From Massilia sp. Root418 (GTDB taxonomy: Bacteria; Pseudomonadota; Gammaproteobacteria; Burkholderiales; Burkholderiaceae_D): DNA of 64,000 nt. This document shows positions 32,474 through 42,415 of the stretch, one piece after another (the stretch's first letter is position 1; each line of letters starts with the position of its first letter). The stretch covers positions 221,218 to 285,217 of the forward strand of contig NZ_LMEC01000022.1 of NCBI RefSeq assembly GCF_001425265.1, read 5' to 3'. The notes beneath the pieces were generated by a model. It saw nothing but the letters and a program-made list of their open reading frames with translations, made no database searches and had not been told where the DNA came from. A program made the position numbers and the translations under genes.

Positions 32474-33424
32474 GATCGCTGCGCGCTTGTCCTTGAAGAA
32501 AGCCCAGGCTTCTTCGGCCGCCTCGATGTCGCCGTTCTGGGCGCCGGGGAACCAGGAGAACAGGCCGGGATAGCGTTTCAGCGCGCTGGGCTCGGCATGG
32601 CCGCCGCCGTCTATCTTCAGCAGGCGTACTTGCAGCGCGGCGGGGTCGGCGCCCCAGGTGTAGCGCATGACACGGGTGGCGGCGCCGGGCCGGCGCTGCG
32701 GGATGGCATCGACCACCGGGTCGCCGTGCAGCCCGGCCAGCCCGCGCCAGACGGCGACGGATTCTTCGACGCTGGTCATCGGCGCGGCCAGCGAGGAGAA
32801 GACGGGGAACTGGTAGAGGAACTTGCGGCCGGTGTAGGGAATGAAGGGATCGGCGGTGCCGGCCATGAACAGCACCGGCAGCGGCGTGCGGGGCTGGCCG
32901 CAGTTGCTGGCGACCGGCATGGCGGCCAGCACAGCCGAGAACGCCGCCAGCCTGGGCGCGATCTCGGTCGCCGCGCGGTAGGCCATCATGCCGCCCTTGG
33001 ACACGCCCATCAGGTAGACACGCTCCGGGTCGGCACCGTCCTCGGCGATGGCGCGGTCGATCAGGGCGCCGATCAGGCCGCTGTCATCGGTTTTCGGGTT
33101 GGCCGTCACGCCGGCGTAGCTGTCGTTCCAGGCGCGTTCGCCACGGCGCTTGCTGCCGTCCGGGGCGATGACCAGCAGCTGCTCGCGCTCGGCGATTTCC
33201 AGCCACAGCGACAGCGGCGAGGGCGGGAAGCTCAGGCCAAGCACCTGCGCGGCCGAGGAGCCGGCGCCGTGCAGCAGGATGACCAGCGGCCGCTTGCCGG
33301 CAGCGGCGCGCGACGGCACCGCCTTCAGGAAATGGCGGATGCCTTCGGGACGCAGCAGCGTGCCGGCCTCAACACGCGCCCTGGCGGCCGTGCTGGTATC
33401 GCTGCCCTTGAAAAAGCCGCGCAA
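32435..33424 (-). CDS. Polyhydroxybutyrate depolymerase / LpqC-type esterase
   Basis: A 329-residue alpha/beta hydrolase of the PHB-depolymerase family. LVILLHGAGSSAAQVLGLSF carries the oxyanion HG; YLMGVSKGGMMAYRAATEIAP holds the GXSXG nucleophile (G-V-S-K-G); VLFMAGTADPFIPYTG and GGGHAEPSAL contribute Asp and His. The only start is a TTG at 33424, in the same frame as glmS and one codon (GGC) after its TAA stop. No signal peptide is visible. It may hydrolyse polyester or ester side chains. Confidence 0.78.
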   Translation of the reverse strand: MRGFFKGSDTSTAARARVEAGTLLRPEGIRHFLKAVPSRAAAGKRPLVILLHGAGSSAAQVLGLSFPPSPLSLWLEIAEREQLLVIAPDGSKRRGERAWNDSYAGVTANPKTDDSGLIGALIDRAIAEDGADPERVYLMGVSKGGMMAYRAATEIAPRLAAFSAVLAAMPVASNCGQPRTPLPVLFMAGTADPFIPYTGRKFLYQFPVFSSLAAPMTSVEESVAVWRGLAGLHGDPVVDAIPQRRPGAATRVMRYTWGADPAALQVRLLKIDGGGHAEPSALKRYPGLFSWFPGAQNGDIEAAEEAWAFFKDKRAAILESALHDAAVDA

Positions 33425-33427
33425 GCC

Positions 33428-35257
<1,830 letters not shown>

Positions 35258-35403
35258 AAAAACCTCTTTGCTGGATGAATAGTTAATGAATCCATACTAG
35301 AGCAGAGGTGTTGAAATAAGCTTTCTAAATTCAATCGTGCATGAAATATTATTCCACCAGTGTATGATGGTGAAATTAAATTACATTATACGTAAGAATT
35401 TTT

Positions 35404-35871
35404 ATGAATATTCCAGAACTGGATGAGGTCGACCGCCGCATCCTCAACATACTGCAAGAGGATGCTGCCATGACGAACGCCGAGCTGGCGCTGGCGGTGC
35501 ATGTATCCCCGCCCACCTGCTTGCGGCGCGTGAAACAGTTGACGGAAAGCGGAGTGATCCAGCGGCAGGTCGCTATCGTATCACCGGAGAGCGTCGGCGC
35601 GCGCCTGACTGCCATCGTGGAGATCACGCTGGATGTGCAGGCGGCCGAGCGCATGGTGGAGTTCGAGCAGCACGTGGCGGGCGACGAGGCGGTGATGCAG
35701 TGCTACCGCGTGTCGCCGGGGCCGGACTTCGTGCTGGTGATACAGGTGGCGGACATGGCCGCCTACAACGCGCTGGCGCACCGGCTGTTCGCCGCGCATG
35801 CCAATGTGCGCAACGTGAAAACCTACTTCTCCACCCTGCGCAGCAAGTTCGAAACGCGCATTGCGGTCTGA
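35404..35871 (+). CDS. Lrp/AsnC family transcriptional regulator
   Basis: A 155-residue Lrp-type protein: N-terminal HTH LDEVDRRILNILQEDAAMTN with VSPPTCLRRVKQLTESGVI, then the RAM/AsnC ligand domain (VGARLTAIVEITLDVQ, SPGPDFVLVIQVADM). It is divergent from glmS. The 146-base intergenic region is AT-rich. Downstream (from 35883) lies the DnaA-box-like array. Ligand unknown. Confidence 0.87.
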   Translation: MNIPELDEVDRRILNILQEDAAMTNAELALAVHVSPPTCLRRVKQLTESGVIQRQVAIVSPESVGARLTAIVEITLDVQAAERMVEFEQHVAGDEAVMQCYRVSPGPDFVLVIQVADMAAYNALAHRLFAAHANVRNVKTYFSTLRSKFETRIAV

Positions 35872-35882
35872 GCGGCGCCGGC

Positions 35883-36285
35883 TTATACACGCTTATACAC
35901 GCTTTTCCACCCGGTTATACCAGGCTTATCCGGCGCTTTTCCCACGGTTTTTCACAGGCTTATCAACACGGTTGCGCGGCGCCGGCAGCCGTGTTTGCCG
36001 CTGGGCAATCCGGGCTGGAGTTATCCCGGCGTTTCAACAGGCTTGCCCACAAGCTTATGCACAGCCCCGCTTGCTTATCCCGAGTTTTTCACCAGTTTTC
36101 CCAGCCTTATTCCGTTGCTTACCCACAAAGTTGTCCACATTTTTTGGTAAACCTGTTTGTTTACACAGTAGAAATGTTCGTAAACGGTATCTCCTTGATA
36201 TGACTGGCTTGTTACGAAGTTATCCCCGCGTTGCCCCAAGCTTGTCAGATCATTTTCCTCAGGCTTGCCCACATCTTTATCCACA
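35883..36285 (-). repeat. Phased array of DnaA-box-like 9-mers downstream of lrp and glmU
   Basis: About 25 same-orientation copies of a degenerate TTATCCACA-like 9-mer occur roughly every 10-12 bases. Their starts are 35883, 35893, 35903, 35915, 35926, 35937, 35948, 35960, 36021, 36032, 36043, 36055, 36075, 36085, 36096, 36107, 36119, 36131, 36220, 36231, 36242, 36253, 36265 and 36277, plus weaker ones. Three fit TTWTNCACA exactly: TTTTTCACA (35948), TTATGCACA (36055) and TTATCCACA (36277). The spacing is close to one helical turn. No gene is seen in 35872-36342. It could be a DnaA titration or helper site, or an origin-derived iteron array. Confidence 0.55.
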
Positions 36286-36297
36286 GGAAGCGGACAT

Positions 36298-36323
36298 AAA
36301 AAAACGGCGCCTCAAGGCGCCGT
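36298..36323 (-). terminator. Terminator of glmU
   Basis: ACGGCGCC (36304-36311) pairs with GGCGCCGT (36316-36323) over a 4-base loop; on the minus strand the stem is followed by seven Ts (36298-36304 read in reverse), right after the glmU stop at 36343. Confidence 0.85.
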
Positions 36324-36342
36324 CGTAGAAAGCAGTGGCAGT

Positions 36343-37719
36343 TTACTTCTTGATCTTCACCGGCCGCTTCCAGCCGGGAATGGTGAGCTGCTTGGGACGG
36401 GAAATGGTCAGCTGCTCGGCCGGCGCGTCCTTGGTCAGGGTGGTGCCGGCGCCGATGGTGGCGCCGCGCCCCACGGTCACCGGGGCCACCAACTGGCTGT
36501 CGCTGCCGATGAAGGCGTCGTCCTCGATCACGGTGCGGAATTTGTTGGCGCCGTCGTAATTGCAGGTGATGACACCGGCGCCCACGTTCACGCGCGACCC
36601 CACGGTGGAGTCGCCCACGTAGGCCAGGTGGTTAGCCTTGCTGTGCGCGGCGATCTGGCTGTTCTTGATTTCCACAAAATTGCCGATGTGGACATCTTCC
36701 GCCAGCTCGGTGCCCGGGCGCAGGCGTGCGTAGGGGCCGATGATGGACTTGGCGCCCACCACGGCGTCTTCAATATGGCAGAAGGGCTTGATCTGCACGC
36801 CGCCGGCGATGCGGGCATTCACCAGCACGCTGTGCGCGCCCACGGAGACCCCGTCGGCCAGCTCGACCTTGCCTTCGAACACGCAGCCGACGTCGATGGT
36901 GACGTCGCGGCCGCAGATGAGTTCGCCGCGCACGTCGATGCGGGCCGGGTCCATCACCGTCACGCCGCGCTCCAGCAGCGCCTGCGCGATGTTGAGCTGG
37001 TGGATGCGTTCCAGCTGGGCCAGCTGTACCTTGGAATTGACGCCCGCTACTTCCCAGACGCCGCCGGGATTGGCCGACACCACCGGCACGCCGTCCGCCA
37101 CGGCCTGGGCCACGATGTCGGTCAGGTAGTACTCGCCTTGCGCATTATTGTTTTGCAGCGCGGCCAGCCACTTCTTCAGGCGCGCGGTGGGCGCCACGAT
37201 GATGCCGCTGTTGATTTCCTTGATGGCCCGCTGCTCGGCGCTGGCATCCTTTTCCTCCACGATGCGGACGATCTGCCCCCCCTCGCGCACGATGCGGCCC
37301 AGGCCGTAGGGATCGTCCTGCTCCACGGTGAGGATGCCCAGCTTGTCGGTGCCGGCCGCGTCCACCAGGCGCTGCAGGGAGGCCGAGGTGGTGAGCGGCA
37401 CGTCGCCGTACAGGATCAGGGTAGGGTGGGCTTCATCCAGCACCGGCAGCGCCTGCATGACGGCATGGCCGGTGCCCAGCTGCGGCTCCTGCAGCGCGGC
37501 GGAGATGTCGGTACCAGGCACCTGCTTCTCTTTTTCCAGTTGGGCCAGCACGGCTGCGCCGCCATGTCCGTAAATCACGCATAATTTGGCTGGAGACAAG
37601 CCGCGTGCCGTATCGATAACGTGCGACAACAGCGGCTTGCCAGCCAGCGGATGCAAAACCTTGGGCAATGCGGACTGCATACGTTTGCCCATGCCGGCGG
37701 CGAGAATAACTACGTTCAT
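36343..37719 (-). CDS. glmU: Bifunctional GlcNAc-1-P uridyltransferase / GlcN-1-P acetyltransferase
   Basis: A 458-residue enzyme for the last two steps of UDP-N-acetylglucosamine synthesis. The nucleotidyltransferase half begins MNVVILAAGMGKRMQSALPK (G-x-G-x-R-M signature) with LILYGDVPLTT. The C-terminal left-handed beta-helix half contains hexapeptide repeats (VGAHSVLVNARI, VGAKSIIGPYARLRPGTELA, GAGVITCNYDGANKF). The start at 37719 was chosen because the core begins there. With glmS in the same region and on the same strand it serves cell-wall precursor supply. Confidence 0.95.
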   Translation of the reverse strand: MNVVILAAGMGKRMQSALPKVLHPLAGKPLLSHVIDTARGLSPAKLCVIYGHGGAAVLAQLEKEKQVPGTDISAALQEPQLGTGHAVMQALPVLDEAHPTLILYGDVPLTTSASLQRLVDAAGTDKLGILTVEQDDPYGLGRIVREGGQIVRIVEEKDASAEQRAIKEINSGIIVAPTARLKKWLAALQNNNAQGEYYLTDIVAQAVADGVPVVSANPGGVWEVAGVNSKVQLAQLERIHQLNIAQALLERGVTVMDPARIDVRGELICGRDVTIDVGCVFEGKVELADGVSVGAHSVLVNARIAGGVQIKPFCHIEDAVVGAKSIIGPYARLRPGTELAEDVHIGNFVEIKNSQIAAHSKANHLAYVGDSTVGSRVNVGAGVITCNYDGANKFRTVIEDDAFIGSDSQLVAPVTVGRGATIGAGTTLTKDAPAEQLTISRPKQLTIPGWKRPVKIKK

Positions 37720-37758
37720 AGGCCTACTCAAAAAGTTAAGAATATGGAAAAGTTTAAC

Positions 37759-38643
37759 ATGCAGGACAGCAGCAACCGGGGCGCACGGTACATTTTCGTC
37801 ATCGCCCTGCTGGCCCTGCTGGGCGCGTGCAGCTCGCTGCGCCTGGCCTACAACAACGGCGACACCTTGCTGTTCTGGTGGCTCGACGCCTATGTGGACC
37901 TGGACTCGGCGCAGAAGCCGCCGGTCAAATCCGACATCGGCGATTTCTTCCGCTGGCACCGCAAAACCCAGCTGCAGGATTACGCCCAGGTGCTGAAACA
38001 CGCGCAGCAGCAGCTGCAGGCCAATCCCAGCCTGGCCGACCTGCAGGCCGACTACAAGGAAGTGCGCGCCCGCACCCAGGCCATGCTGCTCAAGGCGGCG
38101 CCGGACATCGCCGAGCTGGCACTGTCGCTGAAGCCGGAACAGCTGGAGCAGATGGAGAAAAAGTTCGAGAAGAACAATAGCGAGTTCCGCAAGAAGAACA
38201 TGAAGGGCGGGCGCGACGAGCAGCTCAAGTTCCGCTACAAAAAGTCCATGGAGCAGTTCGAACTGTGGTTCGGCAGCTTCAGCCGCGAGCAGGAAGCCGT
38301 CATCCGCAAGGCGTCCGACGCGCGTCCGCTGGACAATGAGCTGTGGCTGGACGAGCGCATGCGCCGCCAGAAGGGCATCCTGGCGCTGGCGCGCCGCATC
38401 CAGCAGGAGAAACCGGCGCCGGCAGCAGCCGAGGCCATGATCCGCGAGCTGATCCAGGAGAACTTCGACCGCACGGAAAAACCGTCCGACCGCAAAGCCT
38501 TCTTCGACGCCTACACCAACGGCACCCTGGAACTGGTGTTGACGGCAATCCGCATCGCCACGCCGGAACAGAAGGCGCACGCGCACAAGCGCATGCAGGG
38601 CTGGATCGAGGACTTGAATGCACTGGCGACGCAGGCCAAGTAG
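37759..38643 (+). CDS. DUF6279-type lipoprotein
   Basis: A 294-residue protein. The leader MQDSSNRGARYIFVIALLALLGAC ends in a lipobox, so it is probably an outer- or inner-membrane lipoprotein. The rest is rich in charged helices (LRLAYNNGDTLLFWWLDAYVDL, EQLEQMEKKFEKNNSEFRKKN). This fits the DUF6279 family, whose role is unknown. The start at 37759 is uncertain: a second ATG at 37744 (MEKFNMQDSS) is in frame. It is divergent from glmU and 29 bases upstream of rsmD. Confidence 0.8.
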   Translation: MQDSSNRGARYIFVIALLALLGACSSLRLAYNNGDTLLFWWLDAYVDLDSAQKPPVKSDIGDFFRWHRKTQLQDYAQVLKHAQQQLQANPSLADLQADYKEVRARTQAMLLKAAPDIAELALSLKPEQLEQMEKKFEKNNSEFRKKNMKGGRDEQLKFRYKKSMEQFELWFGSFSREQEAVIRKASDARPLDNELWLDERMRRQKGILALARRIQQEKPAPAAAEAMIRELIQENFDRTEKPSDRKAFFDAYTNGTLELVLTAIRIATPEQKAHAHKRMQGWIEDLNALATQAK

Positions 38644-38672
38644 GGGCTGCGCCCGCATGTTATAGTGCCGCC

Positions 38673-39311
38673 ATGCAAAAGAAGCCCGTCAAAAAACCTG
38701 CCAAAGTGCCCGTCCACGGGCCTAAACACAGCAACCAGGTCCGCATTATCGGCGGCGCCTGGAAACGCACCCCGCTGCCCGTGCTCGAAGCGCTGGGCCT
38801 GCGTCCCACGCCGGACCGCGTGCGCGAAACCGCCTTCAACTGGATCAGCCACCTGCGCGACGGCGAATGGGCCAGCGCCCAGGTGCTGGACTTGTTCGCC
38901 GGCAGCGGCGCGCTCGGCTTCGAGGCCGCCAGCCGCGGCGCCGCCAGCGTCATCATGGCCGACACCAACACCGCCGTGGTGCGCCAGCTGGACGCGGTCA
39001 AGGCCAAGCTGAACGCCGCTAATGTGCAGCTGCTGCGCAGCGACGCGCTGGCCACCGCCCAATCGCTGGCCGTGCGCGGCCAGAAGTTCGACCTGATCTT
39101 CCTCGATCCGCCCTACCAGCAAGACTTTTTGGCACGCGTTTTGCCGCTCTGCAGCAAATTGCTCAAGGAAAATGGCCTGGTGTATGCCGAGTCCGGCCTG
39201 CCGCTGACCTTCGAAGAAGGCGAGCCGCCAGAGTGGATGCAGGGCTGGGACGTGGTCCGGGCTGACAAAGCCGGGATGGTGTTCTATCATTTACTACAGT
39301 ACCGGGGCTAA
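38673..39311 (+). CDS. rsmD: 16S rRNA (guanine-966-N2) methyltransferase
   Basis: A 212-residue SAM methyltransferase. The SAM loop is VLDLFAGSGALGFEAASRGA and the catalytic N-P-P-Y-type motif is FLDPPYQQDF, where the first residue is D, as in RsmD. The front GGAWKRTPLPVLEALGLRPTPDRVRETAFNWI is diagnostic of RsmD, which methylates G966 of 16S rRNA. It lies between the DUF6279 gene and coaD, the usual neighbourhood in proteobacteria. Confidence 0.93.
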   Translation: MQKKPVKKPAKVPVHGPKHSNQVRIIGGAWKRTPLPVLEALGLRPTPDRVRETAFNWISHLRDGEWASAQVLDLFAGSGALGFEAASRGAASVIMADTNTAVVRQLDAVKAKLNAANVQLLRSDALATAQSLAVRGQKFDLIFLDPPYQQDFLARVLPLCSKLLKENGLVYAESGLPLTFEEGEPPEWMQGWDVVRADKAGMVFYHLLQYRG

Positions 39312-39402
39312 GCTGAACCGGGCCTAAGGCGGCCCGGACCTGCGGGGGCGCCTGATTTTCAGGCATAATGCGCGTTCTATGGTGCGTCGCAAGGGAGCCG
39401 CA

Positions 39403-39906
39403 ATGGTAGTAGCCGTATATCCGGGAACGTTCGATCCGCTCACGCGCGGTCATGAAGATTTGGTGCGCCGCGCGTCCGGCCTGTTCGATACGCTGGTGGT
39501 GGGCGTGGCCGACAGCCAGAACAAAAACCCCTTCTTCTCGCTGGAAGAACGCCTGGAAATCGCCAACGAGGTGCTGGGCCACTATCCGAACGTGAAAGTG
39601 GAAAGCTTCTCCGGCCTGCTGAAAGACTTCGTGCGCCAGCACGACGCGCGCGTGATCGTGCGCGGCCTGCGCGCCGTGTCCGACTTCGAGTACGAGTTCC
39701 AGATGGCGGGCATGAACCGCTACCTGCTGCCGGACGTCGAAACGCTGTTCCTGACCCCGTCCGACCAGTACCAGTTCATTTCGGGCACCATCGTGCGCGA
39801 AATCGCCATGCTGGGCGGCGACGTGTCCAAATTTGTATTTCCTTCCGTCGACCGCTGGCTGCAAAAGAAAATCGCAGCGATCAAGGGCGCGCAGGCGGCG
39901 GGCTAA
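39403..39906 (+). CDS. coaD: Phosphopantetheine adenylyltransferase
   Basis: A 167-residue enzyme of coenzyme A synthesis: ATP + 4'-phosphopantetheine gives dephospho-CoA. Motifs: VAVYPGTFDPLTRGHEDLVRRA (T-x-G-H site), VRGLRAVSDFEYEFQMAGMNR and ISGTIVREIA. The start at 39403 has AAGGGAG before it and removes an unmatched extension. Directly downstream lies the ferredoxin gene. Confidence 0.95.
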   Translation: MVVAVYPGTFDPLTRGHEDLVRRASGLFDTLVVGVADSQNKNPFFSLEERLEIANEVLGHYPNVKVESFSGLLKDFVRQHDARVIVRGLRAVSDFEYEFQMAGMNRYLLPDVETLFLTPSDQYQFISGTIVREIAMLGGDVSKFVFPSVDRWLQKKIAAIKGAQAAG

Positions 39907-39915
39907 GGATTCACC

Positions 39916-40179
39916 ATGGCTTTACTGATTACCGACGAATGCATCAATTGCGACGTGTGCGAGCCCGAGTGCCCGAATGACGCCATCTACATGGGTGCCG
40001 AGATCTACGAGATCGACCCGAACAAGTGCACCGAGTGCGTCGGCCACTTCGACGAGCCGCAGTGCGTGGCGATTTGCCCGGTGGAATGTATTCCGCTCAA
40101 TCCGGCCTGGATTGAGAGCAAGGAGCAGTTGATGGCGAAATACGAACGTTTGACCGCCGCCAAGACTGACGAGAAGTAA
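39916..40179 (+). CDS. YfhL family 4Fe-4S ferredoxin
   Basis: An 87-residue dicluster ferredoxin: first motif CINCDVCEPECP (C-x2-C-x2-C-x3-C), second motif C-x2-C-x8-C-x3-C as CTEC..(8)..CVAIC. The loop between the cysteine pairs of the second motif is longer than in classic 2[4Fe-4S] ferredoxins, as in the Alvin/YfhL type. It sits 9 bases after coaD, so co-transcription is likely. Electron partner unknown. Confidence 0.93.
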   Translation: MALLITDECINCDVCEPECPNDAIYMGAEIYEIDPNKCTECVGHFDEPQCVAICPVECIPLNPAWIESKEQLMAKYERLTAAKTDEK

Positions 40180-40220
40180 AGGAATGGTATATTTGTCTCC
40201 ATAACCCCTATGGAGACAAC

Positions 40221-40823
40221 ATGACTATTGCCCGCCGTTCCATCCTGAAAAGCACTGCCGCAGCTGCCGCCGTTGCGGTACTGGCGCTGGCCAGCCTGCC
40301 ATCGTTCGCCGCCGAGGTGGCGGGCGTGAAGTTCGACGACACCGCCACCGTCAACGGCACCACGCTCAAGCTGAACGGCGCCGGCCTGCGCACCAAAGTC
40401 ATCTTCAAGGTCTACGCGCTGGGCCTGTACCTGCCTGAAAAGAAATCCACCGTGGCCGAGATCCTGGCCGCCGAGGGGCCGCGCCGCGTGAAAATCGTGG
40501 TGCTGCGGGAATTGACGTCGGAAGAGTTCGGCAAAGCCTTCATGGCCGGCCTGAACGACAACACCGACCAGGCCGAGCGCAACAAGCTGGCGCCGCAAAC
40601 CAAACAGTTCGGTGAAATGTTCGCCATGTTCCCCGCCCTGAAGAAGGGCGACGTGCTGACGGTGGACTGGATACCGGGCACCGGCTCGCAGGTGGCGCTG
40701 AACGGCAAGAACGTGGGCGGCGCCTTGCCGGACCTGGCGTTCTACAACGCCATCCTGCGCATCTGGCTGGGCGACAAGCCGGTGGACAGCTCGCTGAAGC
40801 CTCAGCTGCTGGGTGAAAAATAA
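40221..40823 (+). CDS. Exported chalcone-isomerase-like protein
   Basis: A 200-residue protein with leader MTIARRSILKSTAAAAAVAVLALASLPSFA (RR-S-x-x-K, a possible Tat signal). The body contains FKVYALGLYLPEKKSTVAEILA, KIVVLRELTSEEFGKAFMAGL and VLTVDWIPGTGSQVALNGK. This matches the CHASE/Chalcone_3 family of bacterial chalcone-isomerase-like proteins, whose function is not established. A GGAGA ribosome site precedes the ATG. Confidence 0.82.
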   Translation: MTIARRSILKSTAAAAAVAVLALASLPSFAAEVAGVKFDDTATVNGTTLKLNGAGLRTKVIFKVYALGLYLPEKKSTVAEILAAEGPRRVKIVVLRELTSEEFGKAFMAGLNDNTDQAERNKLAPQTKQFGEMFAMFPALKKGDVLTVDWIPGTGSQVALNGKNVGGALPDLAFYNAILRIWLGDKPVDSSLKPQLLGEK

Positions 40824-40890
40824 AGTTGTTGCGACGCGGCAGACGCGTTCAAGCGCTGGCCGCGCGTCTTGCGGGCGGCGGAAACGGGGA

Positions 40891-41133
40891 TCAGGCGCGG
40901 GCGGCCATGGCGCGCAGTTCGGCGGCGTGGCTGGGGGCGTCTTCCATCGCATTCAGCATGCGGTTCAGCATCATGGCGTCCTTCATCAGGCGGCGCTGCA
41001 GACGTTCTTCCTTGGTCAGCTTGGGTTTCACCACCAGCAGCAGTGCGCGTGCGATACCGCGCAGCAGGGGCTTGAACAGCAGGAGCATGGCCAGCGCCAG
41101 CACGGCGCCCAGCAGGATTTGGATCGCGTCCAT
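40891..41133 (-). CDS. Small membrane protein
   Basis: An 80-residue protein: MDAIQILLGAVLALAMLLLFKPLLRGIARALLLVVKPKL, a single long hydrophobic stretch, then a charged helix KEERLQRRLMKDAMMLNRMLNAMEDAP. A start at 41184 (MSTFISAVQALTT) is also in frame. No family recognised. It is between the chalcone-like gene and the LysR regulator and divergent from the latter. Confidence 0.55.
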   Translation of the reverse strand: MDAIQILLGAVLALAMLLLFKPLLRGIARALLLVVKPKLTKEERLQRRLMKDAMMLNRMLNAMEDAPSHAAELRAMAARA

Positions 41134-41310
41134 GATAGAAATTCCGGTAGTTAAGGCTTGTACAGCAGAAATGAAGGTAGACATTGAAGTTCAGGTGCAA
41201 TTACAATCAAGTGTAACTATAGTGCGCCGCAACATATAAATCCAATTCCGTTTCCCGATAACAACCATACGAAACGTGAATAAGAGTCCCATCCACCGAG
41301 CCGAGTATTT

Positions 41311-42279
41311 ATGAGCTTCCTGACGCTGGACTTGAACTTGCTGCGTGTTTTCGACGCGGTGATGACCGAGCAAAACCTCACCCGCGCCGCCGGCCATCTG
41401 GCGATGACCCAGCCGGCCGTGTCCAATGCCATCAAGCGCCTGCGCGAAAGCCTGGGCGACGAACTGCTGATCCGCACGGCTTACGGCGTGAAGCCGACGC
41501 CGCGTGCCGAAGCGCTGTGGCCGTCCGTGCGCAGCGCGCTGGCCAGCCTGGAGGCGGCGGTCACGCCGGAGACGTTCGACGTCTCCAAGGCGCACGCCAC
41601 CTTCCGCCTGGCCATGGCCGACGCCACCGCCGCCTTCTGGCTGCCCTCGCTGATGCGTTCGATCGAACGCGAAGCGCCGGGCGTGAACGTGCGCATGGTG
41701 CCGCTGACCACGCGCGAGCCGCGCCCCATGCTGCTGCGCGGCGACGTGGACCTGGCGGTGGGCTTCTTCCCCGGGGTGGCGGCGCAGCTGTCGAGCGACA
41801 CCAGTTCGCCGATCCGGCACGAGCGGCTGTATTCGGGGCATTACGTGTGCGTGATGCGGCGCGACCATCCGCTGGCCAAGAGCGACCTGACGTTGGAGAA
41901 CTACTGCGCGGCCAATCACCTGCTAGTGAGTTTTTCCGGCCGCGCACATGGCCTGGTGGACGAAGCGCTGGCGCAGATCCAGCGCGAACGGCGCATTCTC
42001 TTGACCGTGAACCAGTTCTTCACTGCCGGCCGCGTGGTGGCCAATTCGGACCTGATCACCGTGCTGCCCAAGCACCTGATCGCGTCCACCGGCATGACGG
42101 ATGCGCTGATCCACAAGGAATTGCCGTTCACCTTGCCGGCGGTGCACCTGGACATGCTATGGCACGAGCGCGACGCGCGCAGCCCGGCGCACAAATGGCT
42201 GCGCTCCAACCTGGAAGGCATGAACAGCGTGGCCCAGCGCACCGCACCGGGGACCACGCCGCGCAACGATACTTACTGA
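41311..42279 (+). CDS. LysR family transcriptional regulator
   Basis: A 322-residue LysR protein of the NodD/PA0477-type: HTH LDLNLLRVFDAVMTEQNLTRAAGHLAMTQPAVSNAIKRLRESL, effector domain with LPSLMRSIEREAPGVNVRMVPL and DLAVGFFPGVAAQLSSD. Target unknown. It has no adjacent oxidoreductase; the divergent neighbour is a small membrane protein. Confidence 0.88.
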   Translation: MSFLTLDLNLLRVFDAVMTEQNLTRAAGHLAMTQPAVSNAIKRLRESLGDELLIRTAYGVKPTPRAEALWPSVRSALASLEAAVTPETFDVSKAHATFRLAMADATAAFWLPSLMRSIEREAPGVNVRMVPLTTREPRPMLLRGDVDLAVGFFPGVAAQLSSDTSSPIRHERLYSGHYVCVMRRDHPLAKSDLTLENYCAANHLLVSFSGRAHGLVDEALAQIQRERRILLTVNQFFTAGRVVANSDLITVLPKHLIASTGMTDALIHKELPFTLPAVHLDMLWHERDARSPAHKWLRSNLEGMNSVAQRTAPGTTPRNDTY

Positions 42280-42304
42280 GCGGCGGCGATGTTGGCGACG
42301 GTGT

Positions 42305-42391
42305 GGCGGGTTACGCGCTTTGCGCTAACCCGCCCTACGGTCTTGCATGGATATCATGTAGGGCGGGTTAGTGCGGAGCACGTAACCCGCC
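42305..42391. repeat. Imperfect pair of inverted repeats (BIME/REP-like)
   Basis: GGCGGGTTA (42305-42313) pairs with TAACCCGCC (42326-42334); a second unit, GTAGGGCGGGTTA (42358-42370) with GTAACCCGCC (42382-42391), follows, and CCGCCCTAC (42330-42338) pairs with GTAGGGCGGG in the second. It fills the gap between a LysR gene and a chemoreceptor gene. Short palindrome pairs of this shape are typical of interspersed REP-type elements. Confidence 0.55.
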
Positions 42392-42415
42392 GATGCGCCG
42401 CCGATGCGCCGCCCC

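Noticed and set aside
35258..35403. A glmS ribozyme upstream of glmS
   Set aside because: The glmS ribozyme is known mainly from Gram-positive bacteria, and the 146-base region shows no core pseudoknot sequence that I can recognise.
39318..39337. A terminator between rsmD and coaD (CCGGGCC with GGCCCGG)
   Set aside because: The hairpin lacks any T-run, so it is not counted as an intrinsic terminator.
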